Source of the DNA: Mactromeris polynyma
Lineage: Eukaryota; Mollusca; Bivalvia; Venerida; Mactridae
Assembly: GCA_032209605.1 (NCBI GenBank)
Contig: JASFXZ010000002.1
Location: forward strand, 56,732,431 to 56,796,430
Reading direction: 5' to 3'
DNA: 64,000 nt
Shown: positions 1-12,700 of the stretch, piece after piece
Layout of the letters: every line of letters begins with the position of its first letter
How positions within the stretch are numbered: position 1 is the first letter of the stretch
Notes under the pieces: model-generated
What the model was told of the DNA's origin: nothing
The model's database searches: none
Seen by the model: the letters and a program-made list of their open reading frames with translations, nothing else
Position numbers and translations under genes: made by a program

Positions 1-1795
1 TGTACGTGTTTATAAAAGGTGAAAAAGATACGAAACAGTATTCATATATTTCTGCAATAAATTCCGAATATCGAAGTGAATATTGTACACTCAAGTAGGT
101 AAAACAAACACACAAATATTGAACTGAATTTATTTGACTGGAAGTCAATTTCCACCGTTTTAAAGGTATACTAGCTCATCGACTCATTTACGCCCTGAAG
201 AAAAAAAGGGATTGTATTCATGAACATTTCTATAAAACGACCGGTACGAAACAGAAAATGATGGATTGTAACAAAGCTCAACATTTTTTAGCCAAGGCAT
301 ATGGCTAGATAGTTTAGATATAACACGTACCATACGATCAAGAAACAGTTACCTGAATAAGGGTATCTACACATAAATAAAGGGCCATAAATATTGATAT
401 GATAAACATTCAATGGCAGCATATTTAATTATTTAGTTATATATAACATCTTTACTTCGTTTTAAAACATAACAAAATTAATTTTGAACAACGAGAGCAT
501 AATTCAATCTGACTCTAAGAATATTCTGTATTAATGACCACGTTGTTGTTGTGAGCGCCTCGGTTGCACTTTATTTGTTATCGGTTTTGTTTTCGTGTCC
601 CCTCCCCGTGAGTACCTCTTTGTTCGTCTGATATCGCTTTAAGTACCCCTTGTGTGCCGCCTTCCTCCTTCTGTCTAGATCTGTGGTCAAGGGAAGTTCT
701 GATTTGTGAATGTTGCCCTTCTAGCTTTTTCACTTCTATCGCTTTTGAATAATTTTTGTTCACAATTACTGAACTTTCTTTGATATGAGAATGAATTTAA
801 ATATATTTATTAAAATATGAACGTTTTATCATGCAAAGCGATTTAGATGATTGAATAGAATGCAGTTAGATGTTATTGTATCATTACCATGAGAACAAAC
901 TGGGACATCAATTTGTTTTTTATTGGGTTTGAAGCCATTTCAACATTTTTTCAGTTATACATGGCGGTCAGCTGACATAGCCAGATTTCTTGGAATTAAT
1001 CATCAACCTGAACTAACATACCCTTCCACAAGCAGCTGACAATATCTCCGGATGAATCGGAGATGGAAGACAAATTACCGTAGCGAAATGTCACAGAAGT
1101 ACACCACGACCGGCCCCTCACAGGAATCCACGAGTTATCGGAGTTCTACTTTATTCAACTCATGTTCTAGTTTCCAGTCAATGTTGATGTTATTGTACAT
1201 GGTAAGCATAGAGTTCGTATTGAATGCAACATGTAGCGGAACACTAACACGATATGAATTTAGAACACAGGGAAATGTTTTTTCCTTGAAAATGCGAAAC
1301 CATTGTTTCATACGTTACGGTAAAAGGCATAATATTTAATAGTTGTTATTCTAATCTTGAGACAGCAGTGCTACACACCGTCTTTTCAGTTTAAAATAAA
1401 ACATGATTAAGTTTTTGTTTTAAATAGTGTTTTTTTATAACGAAACGGGTAGTTTCAAGTTTAAATTTATTTACACATTCTGTATAAAGCCAGGATATCG
1501 CAGCGTTAGCAACAATATAGTTTTAGAAATATTGAGAAAAAAAACAGACATACAGAGTGACACATCACATAAAGGAAACGACAGCAGACGTATAACATCA
1601 TCCATCATACAAGACAAACGCCGAATGATTTTGGTATGGTCCTTTAACACTGCCTAACCACATACTTCACATAGTCGCGTACTTCACATGCCATAAATTC
1701 AAAACTTGTATTATCTACCAATACCTTCTGTGTGCATATCACTTGATATTTAACACTGAACTGTGTTACACTCACATTGAAACAAACTGAAAACA
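1..1795. other. Non-coding leader region with no convincing gene
   Basis: AT-rich DNA with only short reading frames. The frame at 578-763 on the minus strand encodes a charged 61-residue peptide without recognisable features or clear splice sites. A degenerate SINE lies at about 951-1145. No promoter motif for the gene at 1796 could be recognised; the transcription start is unknown. Confidence 0.6.
951..1145 (-). repeat. Degenerate tRNA-related SINE, family 1 copy 1
   Basis: The stretch beginning TCAGTTATACATGGCGG has the same order of short blocks (CAGTTATA, CAGCTGAC or equivalent, CCTTCCACAAG, CATCACAG) as the copies at 3.84 and 11.79 kb. In the other copies the tRNA-like promoter boxes read on the minus strand. 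This copy has lost a readable tRNA head, so only the shared body supports it. Confidence 0.5.
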
Positions 1796-2905
1796 ATGAG
1801 TCGACAGAGAAAGAAAGGAGTTTGGCATCGGCAACCAATTAATGCAAACAACATCGCAGTGGTTCAAAAAAGATTTGAAAATGAAATTCGTGAAAAAGCC
1901 AAAACTATTTTGAATGGAACAATAAAAGTGGACCAGTCGACTACAGACGCGTGTGATAAAGATACCGACCTGGGATATAAGTTTCTGTACAGTGTAAGCG
2001 AACATGAAGATGGGGATAATTATACCTATGAATTTGACACATTTCCAGCTCCTGCAGTTACTGACGAAGACAAAAGTTTACTGAATAAGGCAAATTTAAC
2101 CACATATTGCAGGGAACGAGCGAGATCTGCAGTTACTCCTCCAAGTGCTGCCCGACTTGATACGTTAAGTGTTCGTCCGTGCTCCGCCTCCTGTGACAAG
2201 CGAAACAATAAACCCTCACGAAGCGTCTCTTTGGCTTCAAATGTCACAGATGTGGTAAGTGGTAGGAAAAGTAGACTTGCGTCAGGAGACGAATCTGGGA
2301 CTTCCAAAAGACGAGATAGCGTGTTAAGCAAGGCTTCAACCACTAGGACTGGTATAAGCGGTATTGATCGACAATTATCCCAGAAAAGGAAATCTGTAAG
2401 CTACGATCCCGCGCTGGACAAGGCGTCTGCATTTATACATGGTGGAGGCAAAAATTTCAGTCGAGCAAATACCTCCTTGATGCCAATGAAATATGGAATG
2501 AAACATTTACAAATGAGCTACACAGAAACTAATCTCGAGACGAACCAGAGTGTCATATTTCTCGATCTGTTCAAAAACTCATACCAACGCAGTCAGGTTC
2601 GTAACATTTACATACAACATATAGAACGACGATTGGCCGCTAAAAGAAGCAATCCACTCTGTTCCACGTCTTTCTATGAAAATAAGAACATTCCAGATCC
2701 TTTTTATAGAAATATGAAGAAAACAGCGCGTTCAGCAGCTCAGAAGAAAATTGAGCGGAAGAAGAAGATTAAACAGATGACAGACGAACTCCACACTGGT
2801 TATATACCTACAAGACTTACTATGAAGATTGCTGACCAGGAGGAAGTGGAAGGGATTGGAAAGAACTGTAGATATCTCCGGTACTCACCAATTCCGGAAA
2901 TATAG
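1796..2905 (+). CDS. Single-exon gene, uncharacterised 369-residue basic protein
   Basis: An uninterrupted 369-codon frame starts at an ATG in context AACAATGAG and ends in TAG; chance persistence of this length is unlikely in such AT-rich DNA. Residues 1-60 are charged and probably helical. Residues 100-205 are rich in Ser, Arg and Lys and look disordered. Residues 225-340 are more ordered, with an aromatic-rich stretch (IFLDLFKNSYQRSQ) and a Lys/Arg-rich helix near residue 310 (AAQKKIERKKKIKQ) that could act as a nuclear localisation signal or coiled coil. There is no signal peptide or membrane segment. I do not recognise the family. It could be intronless by retroposition, but no poly(A) tract or target duplication is evident next to it. 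An AATAAA lies 626 bp downstream. Confidence 0.75.
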   Translation: MSRQRKKGVWHRQPINANNIAVVQKRFENEIREKAKTILNGTIKVDQSTTDACDKDTDLGYKFLYSVSEHEDGDNYTYEFDTFPAPAVTDEDKSLLNKANLTTYCRERARSAVTPPSAARLDTLSVRPCSASCDKRNNKPSRSVSLASNVTDVVSGRKSRLASGDESGTSKRRDSVLSKASTTRTGISGIDRQLSQKRKSVSYDPALDKASAFIHGGGKNFSRANTSLMPMKYGMKHLQMSYTETNLETNQSVIFLDLFKNSYQRSQVRNIYIQHIERRLAAKRSNPLCSTSFYENKNIPDPFYRNMKKTARSAAQKKIERKKKIKQMTDELHTGYIPTRLTMKIADQEEVEGIGKNCRYLRYSPIPEI

Positions 2906-3839
2906 CTAATGTAGTCGAGTGCAAGTAATTGGACAATTTCCGACGCAGCTTATCGGGTAACTTTAGATGATTGTATGAGTAAAATTGAACATTTGCAATG
3001 TTAATTGTAAGCAAATCAAAGGAATTACAATATTTATGTTCTTGTTATGTTCGTCTCCAATGCTATCTGGTTGCGATCAATGTTGTTGCAGCAAAAAGTC
3101 AAACTTGTTACATTAACAGATATATAGAACGTACTGACATTACTAGTTCAATATTGTCCTGCTTTGCGCAACAACTACAATTGATCATAATATTATTTGA
3201 AATATCCACCACGTGACGAGAAGTATCTGCGCCTGTCTGATGCAGTCAGGAACATCAGCATACAGCGAGAAACTAAGTTAAATTAACCGGTCGGCAAGAT
3301 AGGAAATAGCTTCTTTTCATTGACATTGAATTTAGCGAAAATTTGTACAAGTACGTGAATAACTAAGTTTGAGGGCATGTTTAAATATGTAAATATTCAG
3401 GACAATGCCGATACTACGAAAAAAGTGCATTTTCGACCATTATTGGAACTTTAACTACAAGGTAGCGATACTTTTTTCAATTATTATGTCTGTTTTCCGC
3501 CACTGTTATTTTTCGATGTCATTTACTGTAAATAAACAAAAATCCAATATTTCATATACAGGTTATAATAGTTAACCATAAAAAACCTTTGCACTCATTA
3601 CTTAGACTTCTTACGTCCACGATATAAATTTACTGTACATTGTGATTGTGGAATAGAGTATTCTATTTTTCTGTATGTTTGCGTGTATGCCGTACATATT
3701 TTAATGTTCAACAATTTTTTTAACAAGACACCATAATAATTGTTCCACATTTTGAAAGCGGCCGACTACAAAGTGACGGTATGTTTTCGTACATTTTTAG
3801 ACTGTACTCTTTCTCCTGTCCCCGTTTCTCAACGATATT
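2906..3839. other. 3' flank of the 369-residue gene
   Basis: Apart from the AATAAA at 3531 nothing recognisable: no gene-like frame, no repeat seen elsewhere in the window. Confidence 0.5.
3531..3536 (+). promoter_or_regulatory. Candidate polyadenylation signal AATAAA
   Basis: Canonical hexamer in TGTAAATAAACAAA, downstream of the 369-residue frame. It would imply a 3' untranslated region of about 0.65 kb. Confidence 0.35.
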
Positions 3840-4060
3840 TCAGTTATATACGGCGGGCGGTTCACCTGACCAGTTTTTCCTGAACTGAAATCTAACCAGT
3901 TCTAACTTACCCTTCCACAAGGAGCCGGCAACTTCTCCACATGAGGAGGAAAATCGACATTTTTATCAAATTTTCATGGAAGGGTATGACCTGCCGCGAC
4001 CGGGAATCGAACCCGGATCACCGGGTTACAAGTCCAGTGCACTAACCACTGGACCACGGC
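3840..4060 (-). repeat. tRNA-derived SINE, family 1 copy 2, with readable tRNA head
   Basis: Shares its body with the 951 and 11,793 copies. At its end, 3992-4060 on the minus strand folds as a tRNA: a 7-bp acceptor stem (GCCGTGG with TCGCGGC, two wobbles), an A-box-like stretch, and a T arm CCGGGTTCGATTCCCGG holding a perfect B box. The anticodon-loop position reads TGT (Thr-like) but its stem has a mismatch. This fits a SINE head better than a functional tRNA gene. Confidence 0.65.
3992..4060 (-). pseudogene. tRNA-Thr-like sequence inside the SINE head
   Basis: 69 nt with paired acceptor and T stems and an intact RNA polymerase III B box. The D arm is short and the anticodon stem is imperfect, so it is probably not a working tRNA. 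Confidence 0.5.
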
Positions 4061-4067
4061 CGCGGCT

Positions 4068-4235
4068 GGAATCTCACCTTGAGCAAGTTGAGCCACTAAG
4101 TTCACAATCCCTGACTCTGGCACGAGTTAGTTACCTCAAGAAGCGATCATCGAGAGTGATTATTATAAGTTGTAAGAACTTGTTTTTTGACAATCCATGT
4201 GAAATTATTGAGTTTAAACTAAACTCACGAAAACT
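4068..4235 (+). repeat. SINE 3' body in the opposite orientation, abutting the previous SINE
   Basis: From the GAATCTCACC block through GAGAGTGATTATTATAAGTT to GAGTTTAAACTA this matches the plus-oriented SINE tail at 34,860-34,975 (AGAGTGATTAGTATAAGTT, GAGTTTAAACTA). The tRNA head of this copy is missing or replaced by the minus-oriented head beside it. Confidence 0.5.
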
Positions 4236-4310
4236 GAAGTCAATAAAAGACAAAAGAATCATAACTAAAATTTAAACTAATAGCAATAAAAATATCATTT
4301 CAATATTCCT

Positions 4311-4316
4311 TTTATT
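4311..4316 (-). promoter_or_regulatory. Candidate distal polyadenylation signal of the minus-strand J-domain gene
   Basis: AATAAA on the minus strand, about 1.83 kb past the stop codon at 6146-6148. A nearer one lies at 5404-5409, about 0.74 kb past the stop. Which is used cannot be told from sequence. Confidence 0.25.
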
Positions 4317-4929
4317 AACGAGTTAAAAGTTCACGTAATTTACACAAAACAATGAAGAACACTTGATACAAGTCATACATCCACACTGAAGGTGGACAGT
4401 CCTAAATATATAACATAATTAATTACCATATGATTTTGCACATATATAATAATCCTAAACACACAGCACAGGAAGAGTATACAATGCAACAGATATATTC
4501 TTATTTTCGCAGCTTTCCGCTCATAAATCACCACAAGATTTCGTAATTATTGGCAATTTTTATTCACACATAAACTTCCTGACAAACTAACCAACATGTT
4601 GGTAAAATCACAATTTTGTATGCATAACATATAGTTCTGCACAAAGCAGAAATGATTCATGGTAAAACCTAAGATCTAAAATAAGCCTGTAAGAAGTTCA
4701 GTAAAATGGAAAAAATGGATCATGATGTTTAAGAACCGTTAATTAAAGAAAATCTTGGAATAAAAACAAAAATTACACTTAAGCTGCCAGTTAACATCAA
4801 ATTACATGTGTCCATCAACTTCTTTCCATCATATGCTACAACATTTCCAAGCTCAAATGTTTCTAAATGTGTTTGATATAAACCTTAGATTTTATTATTC
4901 TCTGTAAGAGGCCAGCTACATTATGAATA

Positions 4930-5360
4930 AAACAAAAAGGCCATGATGGCCCTATATCTCTCACCTGAGTATACTGCCATTTAAGCTAAATAAGACTAAT
5001 GTGCCAATAAATTGGTTTAAGTTCAGTCAAAATCCACTTAGCAGTTTAGGAGGAGATGCCATTTATAGTTTCCACCCCTGGTGATGGTACTGAAGCATTT
5101 ATACAATCTTGTAAGAGGACCACTAAACAATTCGAAGAAATATTCAAGATGTGAATGTATATTTGAATAGGCTTCAGTCAATGTTGTTGCTGCATTGGCC
5201 AAGACATCTTTAAAATTACAATTGCAATGTATTATCGATTAAAAAATTGTAGTGTTTTCATGTGAGGTTTGTTTAAGTAAAAAATGAACTAAAAGTGGGG
5301 ACAATATTACATTTCATAAATGCCACCATCTTGCAAAATGTTATACCCAGGGGTGTTAAT
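4930..5360 (+). mobile_element. Fragment of the GGCCATGATGGCCCTA element
   Basis: Begins AAAGGCCATGATGGCCCTA then CTCTCACCTGAG, like the better copies at 8492 and 16,127. The 3' terminus with the inverted CTCAGGTGAGC is not visible, so the right boundary is uncertain. The copy lies in the presumed 3' untranslated region of the minus-strand J-domain gene. Confidence 0.4.
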
Positions 5361-6145
5361 TAGGGAATATCAAGAATGAAAAGTATGACATTCCTAACAT
5401 AGATTTATTATAGAACTATACTCAAACTGCATCTTGAAGCTTGATTCTTCATTACAGTAAAAATTATGTACACATACATATTACCTGAATAGCAACTTGT
5501 TATCGTTGAATATCTGTTAAGTATAAGATGTTAAAATACTTACAAGTACATTTGACTAATACGAAAGCATACCCTGGTAAAGCAACTACCATACCATACA
5601 AACATTTATACAGAAAATGAAAGACTTGAAGTCATGAGCATCATCATGAACATACAATGAAATATAACACATCACATACACTACTCATATACAGTAATTG
5701 CCAATACTTCATAATGATTTTACAGCTATCTTGTACACAGAAGTCTTAGTCACATTATAAGCATAAATCACCTGTCAAATCAAAATAATAATTTACACAA
5801 GCAAATAACATTGCCATCATAGGCCGGGTATTATACATACCAGACATTCACTCTAGCAGCACATGGAATGACAAAGAGGAATACTTGCAGGTATCAATAC
5901 CCTCTATCATCACAAAGTTAGTGGCCATTGAACATGTTTCTTCTTAAAACAGAAACTGTACATTTTAAACTTCTTACAAACAACACAAATCAGGTATGTC
6001 ATTATAAGTGACAATAGACCAGTATCTATGAATTCACAAAGCCACATCACTACATAGTCCATGATATATAGTCAGCTTACACACATTACTCTGAATGAGG
6101 CACTCTCATAATTTATCACATACTTAAAACTATATAAGGTTTCCA

Positions 6146-6776
6146 TTAAATTGATTTCAAAGTAGAAGCTATATCATGATCTGATTTTAAAGAAGAAGCT
6201 TTAACATACTCTAATTCTGATGGAGGCGCTTCAACATGTTCTGATGTTGAAGGAGAACCTTTATCATGCTCTGATTTCAAAGGAGAAGCTTCATCCTGTT
6301 CTGATTTCAAAATAGAAGCTTTATCATGTTCGTTTCTGAAAGGAGAACCTTTATCATGTTCGTTTTTGAAAGGAGAAGCTTTATCATGCTCTGATTTTAA
6401 AGGAGAAGCTTTATCATGCTCTGATTTGAAAGGAGAAGCTTTATCATGCTCTGATTTGAAAGGAGAAGCTTTATCATGTTCTGATTTCAAAGGAGAAGCT
6501 TTATCATGTTCTGATTTTAAAGGAGAAGCTTTATCATGCTCTGATTTGAAAGGAGAAGCTTTATCATGTTCTGATTTCAAAGGAGAAGCTTTATCATGTT
6601 CTGATTTCAAAGGAGAAGCTTTATCATGTTCTGATTTCAAAGGAGAAGCTTTATCATGTTCTGATTTCAAAGGAGAAGCTTTATCATGTTCTGATTTTAA
6701 AGGAGAAGCTTTAACATACTCTGATTTTAAAGGAGAAGCTTTCATACGACTTTTCTCTTGATCTAATTTCTGCTTC
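6146..6776 (-). CDS. J-domain gene terminal exon with 10-residue repeat tail
   Basis: Acceptor TTATTTCAG, then KQKLDQEKSR and about 19 copies of a 10-residue unit of the type SPLKSEHDKA, then a less regular end and TAA, 209 codons in all. The unit mixes Lys with Glu/Asp and Ser, so the tail is highly charged, near neutral and probably disordered. The plus-strand paralogue has no such tail. The repeat is a 30-bp minisatellite in frame. Confidence 0.75.
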
Positions 6777-9700
6777 CTGAAATAAAAGAAAACAAGAATA
6801 AGACAGATCAGACATGTATGGTGGTATCAGACAGATCAGACATGTATGGTGGTATCAGACAGATCAGACATGTATGGTGGTATCAGACAGATCAGACATG
6901 TATGGTGGCATCAGACAGATCAGACATGTATGGTGGTATCAGACAGATCAGACATGTATGGTGGTATCAGACAGATCAGACATGTATGGTGGCATCAGAC
7001 AGATCAGACATGTATGGTGGCATCAGACAGATCAGACATGTATGGTGGGATCAGACAGATCAGACATGTATGGTGGCATCAGACAGATCAGACATGTATG
7101 GTGGCATCAGACAAATCAGATATGTATGGTGGCATCAGACAGATCAGACATGTATGGTGGCATCAGACAAATCAGACATGTATGGTGGCATCAGACAGAT
7201 CAGACATGTATGGTGGCATCAGACAGATCAGACATGTATGGTGGCATCAGACAGATCAGACATGTATGGTGGCATCAGACAGATCAGACATGTATGGTGG
7301 CATCAGACAGATCAGACATGTATGGTGGCATCAGACAGATCAGACATGTATGGTGGCATATTTCTGCCATAGGGAATGTTTACTAAATAACCAAACAATC
7401 ATAATAATTATGTAACGAAAGCGAACCGTAGCTAGTTTCTTATGGCACAACAGCATATTTAAAGGTCTTCATGGTGCTAGATTTGCTATCACATTACCAA
7501 CATATACCTCAGCAACAGCTTACGTTATGCCTAACTGTCCAGGACAGGTTGAAATATAGTATATACACATGGTTGGAGTTCTCACTTTGCTGTTTCTTGA
7601 TCTGAAGATGTATGCATTGCTATAAAAATATCGGCAAAACTTTACTCTGTTTAGGAGAAATCAGCTGCTGGAAGAAAAATATAACAAGAAATAACTCACT
7701 CAATTTGGTCTCGTAACCTCGTGGAAGTCCACTGTCGACTGAAAAGGAATTATTAAACATAATAAGTAAAAGGTTCAAGAAGTACAAAAAAACAAAAATA
7801 TATAATCAGTTTGTTAGATTGTGCATCATTTAAGGTATAAATATGGTATCACATATGGTTCGATTACAGGCACAGAAAGGTGGCATTTACATGACCAGTA
7901 TAACTGACCAGGGTCTAGGATTATAACTAATACTTACGCTCAGCACACAAATATCAAATTACAAAATTCACTCTTATTGGTCTGATATTGAAGATTTGAG
8001 AGTTAAAACTGGAAGAAAATGTCAAATGATTGCTGAATATTCTTTCTGGTCCATTTGCTGTGAGATTTCATGGTAATTGTCGGAGAATTTATTGGGTTTG
8101 CTTGCCACACTCCACACTGAGACTTAATAATTACTCCTAGATCGTGTATTACACTCAAATCTGTAACAAACTAGGCTACAAAGAATATTCAGCTCTCATT
8201 AAAATTATGACACAATTTTCAGACTCAAGAGTAAATTTTGTGATATGAGTGCTGAATGTAAGTATCCATTATAGTCCCGGCCAGACGAGTATAACCCAGG
8301 TTTTGTGCTTAATATAGCCATGTTTCAACTTTTTACTGAATTTCATATCTGATCAGAATCTGTATGCTGAATGGTATGGATCTACACTTGTTAACAGTAC
8401 CATGTTAGGGCCATTTATAGGTACCATTCCCAAACTAAAATAACGTAGTTAGTTTTCCACCTACTTCATCTTAAATCCACTCACAACAAAAAACAAGAGG
8501 GCCATGATGACCCTAAATCGTTCACCTGAGTACACTGCCATTCTGATTCAATTAGACTATTGTACCAATAAATTGGTATAGGTTCAATATAAATTCCATT
8601 CAGCAGTTAAGGAGGAGATGTCGTTAATAATTTCCACAAGGCAAAATCCCCTGGCAACCATGTTTTTTGACGGAACTTAATTATTTAAGTTTTCACTTTT
8701 AAAATCAATTTTTAACTCCTGTCACCTACTTATGCAACAGACCAGAACCATTATATAACTTCGAAAGAGGACCCAAAATGATAATTTCTACAAAATTTGG
8801 TCAAAACCTATTTAGTGGTAATGGAGGAAATGAAGTTTATAGTTTACACTGTATACACATAGGGAACAAGGCCCCGCCCCTGGCGGCCATGTTTTTTGAC
8901 TGAACTTAATAATTTATGCAATCTTGTTAGAGTACATACAGAAAAATGTTACGCACCAAATATCAAAGCTTTAGACCTTATGGTTTTGGACAAAAAGATT
9001 TCAAAGTTTTCACTTTTAAAATCTATTTTTACCTCTTGTTACCAACTTTTGCAACAGCCTCTTACCTTTATATATTTTCGAAAGGGGTCTAACTAAGGCT
9101 CATTCATGGACAAAATCCAAACAGTGGTTTAGGAAATGTCGTTAATAGTTTCCACTAAATACATATAGGGAACAAGGCCCGCAACCTGGCCGCCATAATT
9201 ATTGACGGAACTGTATCATTTATGCAATCTTGTAAGAGGACCACTTGACAATGCTACACACAAAATATCAAAGCTGTAGGCCATATCTTATTGGACAAGA
9301 AAATTTCAAAGTTTTCACTTTTAAAATATATTTTTAGCTCCTGTGATCTACATAATTATGCAGCAGACCGGAATGACTTATGCAATTTTGAGAGAGGCCA
9401 ACCCAAGGATCATTCCTGTGAAGTTAGGACAAAATCCATTCAATGGTATAGGGGGAGATGTTTTTAGAAGAAAATGTTGATGCACGATGCACACCGCCAG
9501 ACGACGGACATCCAACGATCCTAAAAGCTCACAACGAGCACTTTGTGCTCAGGTGAGCTAAAAAGAGATAACTTAATTATGGTTCCAATCCCTGCCCTTT
9601 CATCTTTCAAGACTGAGTACACCTGCTCCAGTTGCAGGAATGCGTCCCCAGAAGCTGTCTAGTGTCCAGAATATGGCAAGCAGTTTAGACAATGTCCATT

Positions 9701-12700
9701 TGGTGCCCACAGTAGTATTTACCAACAGTTGACATGGCAAGAAGCAATCACCAGACCATTCGTTACTTTTAATACCGAGTATTGCCTTATAAACCCCCCT
9801 ATTTTGAATAAAAAAATCCCGAAAAAATCTTACTTGGATCAGTCATTTATATCCATCACGCGTAAATCCAATGTATCAAAGAATCAAAATGACACTATAA
9901 AAAGCAATGTTCACACAATTAAAGCATTTTCTGTAACTATAGAATGTTAAACTTTTAGCACTTGAACTCTAAAACAATCCACCATTATATTTAAAACTTC
10001 AAAACACGGTGAATTGAGGCAAATGACAAAGGTCACGTAGGCACATGTAAGAATGGCAATACTGCTATCGTTGACGTAATATTGTGCTCTCTGTGACGTT
10101 AATACCATCAAAGGTGTTTAAGTTTGGAAGATATTTTAGGCTAGCAAGTGGAAGATTCGACACTTCGGCTTAGATCAAAAGGTTAGAGAACGGCTGGTGG
10201 ATTCCATACTTATTCTAATAGATGCATTTAAGAGTAAATTAAAGACTAAAAAAATAAGTAATTTTGAATGATTTTTACCTTTTATTAAATGCCCCCTCCT
10301 CTCAAAATGTAACATCCCGGGGGTGTTTATTAGAGAATATTCGGTATATTCCATAATACATGGTAAATAACATTCATTTCACTGAAGTCAAAGTCTGGTA
10401 AGAGACATAACGGTACATATACTGAATATTTTAAGTATACATGTATACTGAATAAAAAATCATTTTTAATACAAATTAAACAGACACAGAAGATGTCAGG
10501 AGTTCTCTCCCTTTATCCATTCTAGAGTTCTCTTCATTTATATATACTGTATATAGTTCTATATATACATATACAATAGAAGGACAAAGGGAGAGAACTC
10601 GTGACAATCTCCTATAGATTATTACAATAACAATGGTAATAGTTGAATACAAAAGCATGGTCAACACCTCAACTTTCATTGATACTTTTTTCTCCCCATC
10701 TCAATGATATAAATGATACAGAAGACAATGTGTATATAAATTGGTTAGAGCATAAATAATGTCCGTCAATTTTGATGACAAAACCAATACACCAGATTTC
10801 GACTAATACAAGGTTTCAAATTCTGATTTTAATGAAAACTGAAATGAGTTGATTGCACCAAGTTTCAGTCAACCACTACGCCAGACATACATTGATTGCA
10901 CCAAGTTTCAGTCAACCACTACGCCAGACATACATTGATTGCACCAAGTTTCAGTCAACCACTACGCCAGACATACATTGATTGCACCAAGTTTCAGTCA
11001 ACCACTACGCCAGACATTCTCATCTGACAAAGCATAAATGCCGAAACTAGCTAAATTGGTAACAATAATCAACAAGCCATAAACCCAATTATTCAAGGAC
11101 AATCATTTCTAACAATTTACAAGCCAGCACAGAGTGAGATGAATACAGACAAACGGATTCAACATCACAGATAGTGTTGCCAATGACAGTGCAAGCCCTG
11201 AATACTCTGTTCACCATAAATGTCATCTGGTAAGTCATAATAAGGAAGATAAGAGGATGTTTATACATCACTGTACAGTCTTCAAGCTAATTTCATCAAC
11301 AAGCATTTATAGCCAGGACAGATGTTCAGTGTGCAAGTTAAATTAAATCATTATGTGATGCCACCAACATGTAGGACCACAATGGAAATGAGAGTCAACC
11401 CTTTTTTGGGCTATCCTAGGTGTTGGTGTGTATGGCATGGATATTGTGTACATGTTATAATTATCATTTTAATATTATTACATGTTTTACTTATCCATGT
11501 ATCATATAATCCTTTACCAAGATAAATATTATTACTATATATAATGTTATTCTATGACATAAAAATCATGATATAACCTTACACCTACTGTATATGTATA
11601 TAATTTATTTTTAAAGATAAAATGCACTGATCTCATTTCCTTACATTTTGAGTGAGTTTCATATACAGTAAAACCTCACTTAAAGACCACCTCAATAAGA
11701 AGACCACCTCAATATAAAGACAAATTTTCAAGGGTCCCAAGGTTGGTCGCATTATTGAGGTTTTACTGTATATATGCCATCAATCAGATTTTTCAGTTAT
11801 ACACAGCAGTCAATTGACTTAACCAGTTTTCCTGGAAATAACCAGTACAATCTTCCCCTTCTGCAAGCAGGTAATAATTTCCCACAAGAAACAGCATTGG
11901 AGGACAAATGACTGTAGCCAAACATCACAGGACATGACTTTCCCACCCAGGGAATCAAATCCGTACCTCCTGGGTGACAGCCTAGTACTCTAACCACTGA
12001 GCTTAAACCGGGCTAGCTCATCGACAAATTTGGTGGCCCATATTCAGCATAGAAGTATCACTTACTAATACCGATCCCACGGGAAGAGCAATATCGCTAA
12101 AACTAAGAACATCACAGTAATTTGTTTGGCATTACGTCGCATCTCAGCCTCATCTTCATCAGCACTTTCCTTCTGGTTCCTTGAAATCAAAATCAAGCTA
12201 ACTTACAGCAGCTATGAGCAAAGATGAATTGAAAACAAAAGTGATAAGCCAAATGAGGTAACCTAGGTTAAATAACTAAACACAACTCTGTGACGTCCTA
12301 GCCAAGTATATTCTACTTCTTCTCACTGGCAGGCATCCCATTTGACCCCTGGATTTTCCAAAACACTACATTTGACCAATATGATTCTGGCTGAATGGTC
12401 TCTAAATTATAGGTATTTGGCTATAAAATGTTGAAATCCAGTAAAAATGAGATTCAGCACCTAGTGGAACCCCTGCAGTGGTAGGAGAAATTCCTTCAAT
12501 GGAATGCTTATTATTACCAATTCACCAAGGATGTAGAGGCCTGTATCTCAGCACATTATCAGAGAATAATGATGATCAATCTTCTTTAACAGAGCATCTA
12601 GAGAAGTTGTTCATCAAATACTTCTTTAATTGCCGGGGGGGGGGGGGGTAAACAGAATGAACTTATAGTCAACACTGCAGCCATCAATAGACTAAAGCCA

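Noticed and set aside
3992..4060. Functional tRNA-Thr gene
   Set aside because: Mismatched anticodon stem, and the sequence is the head of a dispersed SINE.
6366..6761. Plus-strand 131-codon frame with KGEALSCSDF repeats
   Set aside because: Antisense shadow of the minus-strand coding minisatellite, which has a splice acceptor and phase-matched upstream exon.
6814..7415. Three overlapping plus-strand frames of about 190 codons
   Set aside because: The 28-bp minisatellite reads through the same stop-free unit in all three registers.
10476..10679. Extra hydrophobic cassette exon on the minus strand
   Set aside because: The frame runs through the hairpin element and lacks a convincing acceptor and donor in phase 2.
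11089..11271. Extra hydrophobic cassette exon on the minus strand
   Set aside because: A hydrophobic start (IFLIMTYQMTFMV) but no splice-site pair giving phase 2 at both ends.
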